From the NCBI GenBank assembly GCA_031261915.1, contig JAISIT010000118.1, forward strand, positions 1-49,670: a stretch of 49,670 nucleotides of DNA, given 5' to 3'. The stretch is from Candidatus Methanoflexus mossambicus. Lineage in GTDB: Archaea; Methanobacteriota; Methanobacteria; Methanobacteriales; Methanobacteriaceae. Below the pieces are notes generated by a model. It had not been told where the DNA came from and did no database searches. It saw nothing but the letters and a program-made list of their open reading frames with translations. The translations under genes and the position numbers were made by a program. Below are positions 7,512 to 16,279 of the stretch, one piece after another. Each line of letters begins with the position of its first letter. Positions within the stretch are counted from its first letter, which is position 1.

Positions 7512-9465
7512 GCATATAGTTTCAGATGATGAAATAGATTTTTATGCCGAAGAGGATTTTTTTAATTTAACTAAGTATTCTGAAAATTTACTTGATTTGA
7601 TTTATAATAATGATTCACATAAAACAATTGTAATAGGGCTTTTTGGTGAATGGGGCAGAGGAAAATCATCAATTATTAAATCAATAGAAAGTAAAATTAA
7701 AGTCAAAAATGAAGAAGAGAATGAAAAAGTAGTTTTAGTAAAATATGATGCCTGGAAATATGAAAATGATTCATTTAGAAGAATGTTTTTAATGGAAATA
7801 GTAAAAAAATTAGGATTTGACGAAAAATCATTTAACGATAAATTTTATAAAAATACTTCTAAAGATGTGAATATAAAACTTGGAATTAATAATAAATGGA
7901 CAATATTAGCTATTATTGGAGTTATAATTGCTGTTATTTTTTTATTTTTTTTAAATTTAGACATATTCACAATTATAAATGAAAATTTAGGAAGTATTGG
8001 ATTAATTACTTTAATTAGTTTAATTATTTCAATTTTATCGTTTTTACTGGCATTATTTAAAGTTTTTATTGTTAATTTTAAAACAACTACAAGTAATCCA
8101 TATTTTTTTGCTCCAGAACAATTTGAAGAATGTTTTGATAGTTTAATATCTAAAATTTTTGAACCTAATGAATCAAATGGTATTAAAAATAAAATAAAGA
8201 GGTTATCTAAAAGATTTTTTAAAAAAAACAGTAAAAAACCATTATACAAAGAAAATATTAAAAAACTTATTTTTGCAATTGATAATATTGATAGATGCTC
8301 TCCAGATGTTGCTTACAAATTGTTATCAGACATAAAAACTTTTTTAAAAGATAACAATGAACAAATTATTTTTATTATTCCATTAGATGATGAAATTTTA
8401 AGAAAACATTTGTTGAATAGCAATAAATTTAATTTGAATTCAGATAGGGATAATGATGAAAATAATGTTTATGCTGATGAATTCTTTAGAAAATTATTTG
8501 ATATAATTATGAGAATTAAACCAATACAAAACAATGAAATTGGAGATTATGTTTATAAAATAAATAAAGATTTTAATTTTCAAACATCTACTTTATCCAT
8601 TATTTCAGAGGAATATGTTAAAAATCCTAGAAGAATAATTCATGTGTTTAATAATTTATCTACGGAACTTTGTAATTATGAAGAAGAATTTAGGAAAACT
8701 AATGAAGCAGCAATCTGCAAATACATGATATTAAAAGAAGAGTATCCTGAGGAGTATAATATGTTATTCACTGAATTTTATAATGATATAAATGGAGGTT
8801 TTCCAGAGTCAGATAATATTTTTTTTAATAGAACTGCTTTTGTTGAACGAGATATGGATAAAAATGTTTTTAATATAATTTTTGGTAATCTTGAGAATTA
8901 TAAGTCTATTCCTAAAAATATTTATTTTGACATAAAACATGGAAATACTGAGGGTATTGAAATATTTTTAATGACTGATAAAAAAAATCAAGATGAGATT
9001 ATTCATTATTTTGACATAGAACTCAAAGATAAATTGCATAGATTTCCTGAAATTTTTTTTAGAATATTGGATGTTTTAATGGAAATTCATGAAAAAATAG
9101 AAAAAGATAAGTTTAAACCAATTGAAAAACATTTTTTAGATATTCAAAATGATGAACTCATAGATCTTAAGTTTTTCACTGAAAAAACATCAAATATGGA
9201 GAATATTATTCATTTTGCAAAATATATTGATGAATTGTATTTGATAGAGTTTTTACATGGCAGATTATTTAAAAATGGAATAGAACAAGAAAAATATGCA
9301 AAGGATACATTAAAATCAATTATTTTAATTTTTAAAGATGATTGTAATGTTTTAAAGAGTTTTAAACCTATTTTTAGAAAATTTTCTAAATATGAATATA
9401 AAAAATGGGAAGAATTTATCAATAAAACAATTTCTCCAGATAAATTAAAGTGTATTCTGGATTGA
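7504..9465 (+). CDS. KAP-family P-loop NTPase with two membrane helices
   Basis: A 653-residue protein with the KAP NTPase design: Walker A GLFGEWGRGKSS (residues 45-56), the YDAWKYEND motif typical of KAP (about 81-89), two hydrophobic helices inserted in the NTPase domain (about 133-152 and 165-190), and Walker B LIFAIDNIDRC (254-264). KAP NTPases are membrane-bound on the cytoplasmic side and occur in many defence islands. ATG 7504 is chosen because GGTGAT lies at 7495-7500; it overlaps the brxC stop by 8 bp and ends 10 bp before the methyltransferase. This tight spacing makes it part of the BREX operon. It is not a standard gene of type 3 BREX. Its role, perhaps membrane anchoring or sensing, is inferred. 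Confidence 0.88.
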   Translation: MNRHIVSDDEIDFYAEEDFFNLTKYSENLLDLIYNNDSHKTIVIGLFGEWGRGKSSIIKSIESKIKVKNEEENEKVVLVKYDAWKYENDSFRRMFLMEIVKKLGFDEKSFNDKFYKNTSKDVNIKLGINNKWTILAIIGVIIAVIFLFFLNLDIFTIINENLGSIGLITLISLIISILSFLLALFKVFIVNFKTTTSNPYFFAPEQFEECFDSLISKIFEPNESNGIKNKIKRLSKRFFKKNSKKPLYKENIKKLIFAIDNIDRCSPDVAYKLLSDIKTFLKDNNEQIIFIIPLDDEILRKHLLNSNKFNLNSDRDNDENNVYADEFFRKLFDIIMRIKPIQNNEIGDYVYKINKDFNFQTSTLSIISEEYVKNPRRIIHVFNNLSTELCNYEEEFRKTNEAAICKYMILKEEYPEEYNMLFTEFYNDINGGFPESDNIFFNRTAFVERDMDKNVFNIIFGNLENYKSIPKNIYFDIKHGNTEGIEIFLMTDKKNQDEIIHYFDIELKDKLHRFPEIFFRILDVLMEIHEKIEKDKFKPIEKHFLDIQNDELIDLKFFTEKTSNMENIIHFAKYIDELYLIEFLHGRLFKNGIEQEKYAKDTLKSIILIFKDDCNVLKSFKPIFRKFSKYEYKKWEEFINKTISPDKLKCILD

Positions 9466-9475
9466 AGGTGACATA

Positions 9476-11983
9476 ATGACAAATAATGATTTTCAAAAGA
9501 AATTAGTAGCTGAAAAAGACGATTTTAAAGAATCTTTAAATTTAACTGAAGAAAAGATTAGAAAAGACCTTAAAAAGATGAAAAACATTGAAGGTTTCCC
9601 ATTAGGAGACATAGAAGATATTTTAGAATTTTCAAGAAGTCCTTACTATTTAACATGTCCTAATCCATTCATTCAAGAGTTTATTGAATACTATGGAGAT
9701 AGTTATGATGAAAAATGTGACGAATATAAGATTAAACCTTTTGCAGGTGATGTAAGTGAAGGTAAAAATGATCCTGTGTATATGGTGCATTCATACCATA
9801 CAAAAGTTCCACATAAAGCCATAATCAAATATATTCTGCATTACACTAAAGAAAAGGATATTATCTTTGATGGATTTAGTGGTACTGGTATGACTGGTGT
9901 TGCAGCACAATTAACTAATAGAATTCCAATATTGTCTGAAATTGGAGTAGCTCCTGCATTAATTTCAAAAAATTACAATGATTCTTTTGATTATAATGTT
10001 TTAGTGGAAATAGATAATATTATTAATGATTTAAGTACAGAATGTTCTTGGATGTATAAAACAAATCATATTAATAGTGATGGACAAAAAAAAGGAATTA
10101 TTAATTATTTAGTTTGGAGTGATGTCTTAATTTGTCCTTCTTGTGGAAAAGAAATAGTTTTTTGGGATGTTGCAGTTAATAGGAAAGAATATTCAGTTAA
10201 AAAAGAATTCAAATGTAGTACATGCAATATAAATTTAAAAAAAACAGACTGTGAACGGGCAACAGAGGAAATATTTGATTTTGGATTAGGGAATAAAATT
10301 ATTCAACCTAAAGAAGTTCCAGTTTTAGTGAATTATACGTATAATCGAAAAAGGTATGAAAAGATACCTGATGAAAATGATTTAAACTTAATTGAAAGAA
10401 TTCAAAACATGGAAATTCCTTATTGGTTTCCAACAAATGAGTTGCCTAAAGGTTATAATACAAAACAACCTATTAAATCTCATAATTTTACTAATGTTCA
10501 TCATTTTTATGAAAAAAGATCATTATATATCTTGAGTTCTTTATATGATAAAATAATTAAAAGTAAAAATAAAGACAAAAATATTATATATCTCACTTCA
10601 ATATCACAAAAATCATCTAAAATGAACCGATGGACAAAAAAACATGCCGGTCCATTAGCAGGAACATTATATATTCCATCTTTAAGGTTTGAAACCTCAA
10701 TTTTCAATTTATTAAAAAATAAGTATAAAATTTTCAAAATTCTCATTGAAAATTCAAACAATTATAAAAATAAATTTATAGTTACTAATCAATCGTCTAC
10801 GGATCTTTCTAATGTTCCTAAGAATTGTGTTGATTATATATTTACTGATCCTCCATTTGGTTCTAATTTAATGTATTCTGAATTGAATTTTATTTGGGAA
10901 TCTTGGCTTAAAGTGTTTACTAATAATAAAGAGGAAGCTATTGTCAATAATCAACAGAATAAAGACAATCATGATTACTATGAACTTATGACTTCTGCTT
11001 TTTCAGAGATGTTTAGAATTTTAAAACCTAATCGTTGGATTACTGTTGAATTTCATAATTCAAAAGCAGAAATATGGAAATTAATTCAAGAATCTATTGT
11101 TAAAGCAGGATTTATGATAGCTCAAGTCGCTGTTTTGGATAAAAAACAAGGTAGTTTTAAGCAGGTTACATCTCCAGGGTCAGTTAAGAATGATTTAATT
11201 ATTAATGCCTATAAACCTGTTGAATCTTTTACAGAAAGATTTAAACAAAAATCTGGAAGAGATATTGAGAAAGAATTTGTTAAAATGCATTTAAATAATC
11301 TTTTAATTGAATCTACTATTGAAAGAACTCATCAAATGTTGTATTCTCGAATCATAGCACATTATATTCAAAATGGATTTGAAATTCAAATGGATGCTTC
11401 AGATTTTTATGAGTTTTTAAATACAAATTTTGAAGAAAGAAATGGATTTTGGTTTAATGAAGATCAAATTGAAGAATATGAAAAAAATCTAAAACTTAAT
11501 GAAAATATTAATGATTTTGATTTAAATCAAAGAATTTTAGGAATTACTGATGAAAAATCAGCTATTATTTGGTTATCTCAGTTTTTAAAAGAACCTAAAA
11601 CTTATAATGATATTAGTATTGAATTTAATAAGCAATCTCTTAAGTCTGATGATAAAATTCCAGAATTAAAAACAATTTTGGAGGATAATTTTACAACTGA
11701 AGATGGAAAATATAGATTACCTTCTTCTATGGAGAGACAAGAGAAAGAAGAAGTCAGAAGTAAACGATTATTAAAAGAATTCAAAGAAATAATCGAAACT
11801 GCAAAATCTTCAAAGAAAAAGATTAAAGAAATTAGAAAAGAAGCTCTTACATTTGGTTTGATGAAATTATATAAAGAAAAAGATATTGATACTATTAAAC
11901 TGCTTGGAGAAAGAGTTGATAGAAAAATCATTGATAGTGATGATGATATTTCAGCTATTGTTGATTGGGCTATGTATAAATAA
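9476..11983 (+). CDS. pglX: BREX DNA methyltransferase with Zn ribbon (type 3 PglX)
   Basis: An 835-residue class I methyltransferase of the amino-methylating kind. The SAM motif is FDGFSGTGMTG (residues 131-141) and the catalytic motif is FTDPPFG (about 456-462). Between them lies a Zn ribbon with CPSCG (about 220) and CSTC (about 247). The C-terminal 250 residues are helical and charged, a likely target-recognition or partner-binding region. In BREX, PglX methylates an adenine in an asymmetric host site, marking self DNA. Type 3 systems use this variant (PglXI) rather than the type 1 form. GGTGAC at 9468-9473 precedes the ATG. The site specificity cannot be read from the sequence. Confidence 0.87.
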   Translation: MTNNDFQKKLVAEKDDFKESLNLTEEKIRKDLKKMKNIEGFPLGDIEDILEFSRSPYYLTCPNPFIQEFIEYYGDSYDEKCDEYKIKPFAGDVSEGKNDPVYMVHSYHTKVPHKAIIKYILHYTKEKDIIFDGFSGTGMTGVAAQLTNRIPILSEIGVAPALISKNYNDSFDYNVLVEIDNIINDLSTECSWMYKTNHINSDGQKKGIINYLVWSDVLICPSCGKEIVFWDVAVNRKEYSVKKEFKCSTCNINLKKTDCERATEEIFDFGLGNKIIQPKEVPVLVNYTYNRKRYEKIPDENDLNLIERIQNMEIPYWFPTNELPKGYNTKQPIKSHNFTNVHHFYEKRSLYILSSLYDKIIKSKNKDKNIIYLTSISQKSSKMNRWTKKHAGPLAGTLYIPSLRFETSIFNLLKNKYKIFKILIENSNNYKNKFIVTNQSSTDLSNVPKNCVDYIFTDPPFGSNLMYSELNFIWESWLKVFTNNKEEAIVNNQQNKDNHDYYELMTSAFSEMFRILKPNRWITVEFHNSKAEIWKLIQESIVKAGFMIAQVAVLDKKQGSFKQVTSPGSVKNDLIINAYKPVESFTERFKQKSGRDIEKEFVKMHLNNLLIESTIERTHQMLYSRIIAHYIQNGFEIQMDASDFYEFLNTNFEERNGFWFNEDQIEEYEKNLKLNENINDFDLNQRILGITDEKSAIIWLSQFLKEPKTYNDISIEFNKQSLKSDDKIPELKTILEDNFTTEDGKYRLPSSMERQEKEEVRSKRLLKEFKEIIETAKSSKKKIKEIRKEALTFGLMKLYKEKDIDTIKLLGERVDRKIIDSDDDISAIVDWAMYK

Positions 11984-12022
11984 GAGATATTCAGGTATTT
12001 TAATTTTGTATGGGGAATTGTT

Positions 12023-13357
12023 ATGGCTAAAGCAAAATATGGTAAATGGAAGCCAACAGGAGATACTATTGGTGAAGGAGGTCAAGGTCAGATTTTATTG
12101 GTTGAAAGTGAAGATTTTCAAGATAAAAAATTTGCTTTGAAATTTTTAATAAATATTAATCGAATTGATAGGATTGAAAAAGAAATCAATGCTTGTTTAG
12201 AACTTAATCACAAAAATATTGTAAATGTAGTTGATTATGATTTAAATAACACTCGTCCATATTTAGTAATGAATTATTATGGGAATGGAAGTTTAGATAA
12301 GTTTGATTTTGATAATTATGATTTAATGGTAAAGTTGGAACTTTTTAAAGAGATATGTGAAGGAATAGCTTATGCACATTTAAATGAACCTCCAATTATT
12401 CATAGGGATATTAAACCTGAAAATATTTTCTTAGATGATGAATTACATCCAATTATTGGTGATTTTGGCTTATGTTTTTATGATGATGATGGAGACAGGT
12501 TTACTTTAACTGAAGAAGCAGTAGGTTCAAGAAATTATATGTCTCCTGAACTTGAAGATGGGATAATAGACAATGTCATCAACTTAGCGATTATTTAAAA
12601 TAATATTTATTTTTTTGATTAAAAATTACAATTAATATTTGTTTTAAATTTATAAAAACTATTAATTTAATATATGTTCTTGTTTAATTATTAATTTTAA
12701 TATCAAACAATATAATGCTACTTATTTTAAAAATAAGTAGAATTAAAGAGTAAATTATATTGATAGTATTGTTTCAATGAATAAAAATAAAAATAATGTG
12801 ATTTTAGGCAATTAAAATTGGTTTAGAATTTATAAAAATTTTATAAAATATAAAAATAATTCCTATAATTCTCTTAAGTTGATGACAGTGGGATAATAGA
12901 TAAAATTAGTCCTGCATCTGATGTTTATTCTTTAGGTAAGCTTTTATATTGGTTAATTACAGGAAAAATATTCTCAAGAGAAAAACATCTTGAAGATAAA
13001 TATAATATTATTAATAAAATCCCTGAAAGAGAAGCTAATTTAATCAATGAATTATTAAATAAAATGATAGTTGCAGATGTTGATGAAAGATTTAAGGATG
13101 CGAAAGAAGTTTTAGATGAGGTAAATATAATGATAAATAGGATAAAAAGAGGAAACAATGCCATTGGTAAAAATTTAACTCAATATTGTATTTATTGTGG
13201 TAAAGGAAAATATTCCAAAAAAATAATTCCACAAAATTATGGATTTAATAAAAATAATCGTTTTGACAAACTTTTAGTTTGTGATTATTGTGGAAACATT
13301 CAAATTTTTGTTTGTGATGTCTGGAATGAGACTGTAAGTAAAAATGAAACTATCTAA
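12023..13357 (+). pseudogene. Ser/Thr protein kinase gene split by a MITE
   Basis: The first part (12023-12570) encodes a eukaryotic-like kinase: glycine loop IGEGGQGQ, ATP lysine in FALKFL (about 41), catalytic HRDIKPEN (130-137), DFG (147-149) and the SPE segment of the activation loop. A 320-bp insertion follows, after which the gene resumes in the same frame at 12901 (DKISPASDVYSLGKLLYWL) through the C-lobe to a Zn ribbon with CIYCG and CDYCG. Joining 12570 to 12901 gives one frame of 334 residues. As it stands, the product would stop at 12598 after 191 residues, without the C-lobe, and would probably be inactive. The gene lies 39 bp after pglX. Kinases also occur in type 2 BREX (PglW), but this one is much smaller. 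Confidence 0.88.
12571..12890. mobile_element. 320-bp MITE with 16-bp inverted ends and 10-bp target duplication
   Basis: The left end reads CAATGTCATCAACTTA and the right end, reverse-complemented, reads CACTGTCATCAACTTA, one mismatch in 16. The direct repeat ggataataga flanks it exactly (12561-12570 and 12891-12900). The interior is AT-rich with no long frame; an internal palindrome around cttattttaaaaataag (about 12721-12737) can form a hairpin. Its small size, inverted ends and lack of a transposase make it a non-autonomous element moved by a transposase encoded elsewhere. The intact target duplication suggests a recent insertion. Confidence 0.92.
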
Positions 13358-13468
13358 ATAGTAATTTTCAAAAATGAATTTAATTTTTTGTTAATATCAT
13401 AAATATAATATATCTTTTAGACTAACATTTATATCCAAATTATTTAAATAATTAAAATTGTGATGATT

Positions 13469-16279
13469 ATGAGTAATTTGAAGAATAAATTTAAATCTTT
13501 TACTGATTTCTTTTCAAGATATTTTGTTTCAGAAAATTATAAAATAGTGGGACATATAATTATTTGGATTATTATTCTGATTATTACATTACTTGTTGTT
13601 TATAATTTTGATTTTATTGAATTATTTGATTTGGAATTCTTTAAATATGTATTTAATGAAAGTATTTTTAAAGATTATTTAATAATGATTATATCTGCTT
13701 CAATTGCAATGTTATCAATAGTATTTTCATTATCTCAGTTTATTTTACAATCTATTGCTTCAAATATTTCTGAAAGAGTAAAAAGTGAATTTCAAAATAA
13801 TCATTTAGTTATACTGTTTTATTTAATTGAAATATTGTTAATTTTGGTTTGTTTTGTTGGTTTATGTTTAAAAATTATCAATTTTAATTTCTTAGATGAA
13901 TGTATTTGGATTATAACTGCCATATTATTTATTTTATCTATAATCTATTTGATTAAATATAGTCGATTGATGTTTTGTTATTTTGATCAGAAAGAGTATA
14001 TAAAATTATCTTTTGATAACGTAAATTCTATAGAAAGTTTTGAAAATGAAAATAACATTATAAAACTTGAAAATTTGGTTGTTATTGGTGATATTTCTAT
14101 AAAATCAATTAAGTCAAATGAAGATTTTATTTATAAATCAATTATGGGTGAATTTAAAAATTCGGTTAATAGTTTATTTGAAAAAAATGAATTAAGTTCT
14201 GAAAAAATTATTTTGACAGGAATATTAATTGAATTATATAGGATTTTTAAAAAAACTGTAGAACTAAAAGATTTAGAGTCTTCAAAAGAAATATTATATG
14301 TTTTTAAAGTAATTTCGTCTAAAATTATATATTCAAAAAAATATGAGTTTTTACCAATTGTTTATGGTAATGGGTCACTTAAAGCTTTTTTTGGAAATGA
14401 AGAAAACATATTTAAGTCTAATATGTATTTTATTGAATTTAATTTCAATGCATTTTTTAACTCATCCATTAATGAGTCAATAGATTTAATGAAATTCTTT
14501 TCTCAGTTAATTTTATCTTTTTGTGATGTATGGATTATTGTTGCTGAAAATTTTGAGAATAAAAACTTTACTAACGATAAAACAAAGGATGTTACTTTTA
14601 AATTAGTTGATTTGGATTGGCATAGAATTTTTAGTAATGTGATTTTTCAGTCACTAAGAATTGTCATTGATATTGATAATTTTGAAGTTTTTAAAATGAT
14701 ATGTGATGATTTTAAAAGAAAAAATCTTTTTAGTCCAGTATTAATGCGAAATGATATATTATCACTATCATTTAATGAAATTATTTCTAATTATGGGGAT
14801 AAATTATTTGAAGAGTATACAAAGGATATTGTTAATCAAAAAAGTGATTCAATAGATATTATGGGAAAGATTAACAATGTGGAGTCATGGTTTGATACTG
14901 TTATGAATGATAGTTTTAAAAATTTCACTGATTTAATGAATATTTATAATAATCCATTTGGTTTATCATTTGAAGATATAAGTGAGTTATTAAATGACTA
15001 TTTAGTAAATGCTTTAGTTTATAAACAGTTTTTCGCATTAGGCGCATATAGTATTTATTTTTTCGATTATAATTATGAAAATGAAAAATCAAATAAATAT
15101 ATTAAAGAAATTTGGTACTCTTTGGATTATGGTAAAACTTCAGTTAATGTTATTCCATCACATTTAAATGATTTTGATGAATTATGGTTATTTAATCTTT
15201 ATTTATTCGCTGGAAATGGAAAAGGATGGGGTGATGATTATATTTTAAGTAACTTTTTTGATTTCCACAGCTATTTAGATTTATATTTCATTTTATCTTT
15301 TGTAAATTCAACTCCGTATGAAAATTATGGTGCTTCATACCATTATGTTGTTCTTGATGGAATAATAAATAGCAAAGATTCTTTATTTAAAACATTGGAT
15401 CAATTTGAAAAGGATTTTGATAATTATTCCGAATTAATCAATGATAAACTTTCTGAAAAACTTAAAAATTATGAATTAAAGAGGATTAATGAGATTAATC
15501 TTATTTCTAAAACGAAACAATTAATTGATTCAAGATTTAATGAATTAAAAGTGCATTATTTAAAAATACTAAATGACTTAAGTTTAGATTCAAAACGAGA
15601 AGAAGAACTGAAAACTGAAATATTAAATAGTTATTGTAAATATAGTGATATTTTTGGTTTAAATTCATTCAAAATTAATTTTAGAAACTCCACCAGTCCT
15701 GAATATTTTTCTGTGAAGACAACATTGTTTTTTGATAAAAATTTTTTAGTTAAAGATTCTTCACTTCCTATAGTTTTTGCTATGCAGAATAAAGATGATT
15801 ATATTAAAGAATTTGCTATTCATGAACAAAATAAAATATTGGAAAAAATTCAAAATTTCGACATAATTCCGAATAAAGAATTAGGAGAGATTAAAGAGGA
15901 TAAATTAAATAATTTAATTAAAGAATCAATAAAATCTATGAGAAATAATAAATTAAATCCTAATTTAATAATTTTGCCTAAAAATCTTTCATTTAATAAG
16001 TTTATTCGTGAAAAAGATCATGATATAAAAGTTATTTATTCTGATAAAATAAAAGAAGATTCTATTTATATTCTTGATGGGAAAAAAATAATCTTAAATT
16101 ATATAGATCTTAATGAAAATGAATATAATAAAAAAATTCACATGATATTCAATGAGAAAAATGAGTTCTTAGGTGATAATCCACATCCATTTATAAAATT
16201 AGATATTATTTCAATTATTGATTTAGAAGTAGAAGATGAAAAAAGTATTTTTTTAATAAAATTTGGAGAGATTGAATGA
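13469..16279 (+). CDS. Large protein with four N-terminal membrane helices, function unknown
   Basis: A 936-residue protein that I cannot assign to a family. Four hydrophobic helices are visible at about residues 27-46, 69-94, 112-137 and 143-164; the remaining 770 residues are hydrophilic and aromatic/acidic-rich, predicted to be cytoplasmic. The N-terminal topology recalls DUF2254-like membrane proteins, but no motif proves this. ATG 13469 is preferred over upstream GTG 13460 because GTGATGATT then serves as the ribosome binding site. The end overlaps the helicase start by ATGA, so the two are translationally coupled. It is not a standard BREX gene. With the KAP NTPase it gives this island a membrane component. 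Confidence 0.7.
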   Translation: MSNLKNKFKSFTDFFSRYFVSENYKIVGHIIIWIIILIITLLVVYNFDFIELFDLEFFKYVFNESIFKDYLIMIISASIAMLSIVFSLSQFILQSIASNISERVKSEFQNNHLVILFYLIEILLILVCFVGLCLKIINFNFLDECIWIITAILFILSIIYLIKYSRLMFCYFDQKEYIKLSFDNVNSIESFENENNIIKLENLVVIGDISIKSIKSNEDFIYKSIMGEFKNSVNSLFEKNELSSEKIILTGILIELYRIFKKTVELKDLESSKEILYVFKVISSKIIYSKKYEFLPIVYGNGSLKAFFGNEENIFKSNMYFIEFNFNAFFNSSINESIDLMKFFSQLILSFCDVWIIVAENFENKNFTNDKTKDVTFKLVDLDWHRIFSNVIFQSLRIVIDIDNFEVFKMICDDFKRKNLFSPVLMRNDILSLSFNEIISNYGDKLFEEYTKDIVNQKSDSIDIMGKINNVESWFDTVMNDSFKNFTDLMNIYNNPFGLSFEDISELLNDYLVNALVYKQFFALGAYSIYFFDYNYENEKSNKYIKEIWYSLDYGKTSVNVIPSHLNDFDELWLFNLYLFAGNGKGWGDDYILSNFFDFHSYLDLYFILSFVNSTPYENYGASYHYVVLDGIINSKDSLFKTLDQFEKDFDNYSELINDKLSEKLKNYELKRINEINLISKTKQLIDSRFNELKVHYLKILNDLSLDSKREEELKTEILNSYCKYSDIFGLNSFKINFRNSTSPEYFSVKTTLFFDKNFLVKDSSLPIVFAMQNKDDYIKEFAIHEQNKILEKIQNFDIIPNKELGEIKEDKLNNLIKESIKSMRNNKLNPNLIILPKNLSFNKFIREKDHDIKVIYSDKIKEDSIYILDGKKIILNYIDLNENEYNKKIHMIFNEKNEFLGDNPHPFIKLDIISIIDLEVEDEKSIFLIKFGEIE

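Noticed and set aside
11886-12140. Frame overlapping the PglX end and the kinase start
   Set aside because: A shadow of two well-supported genes, with no family pattern.
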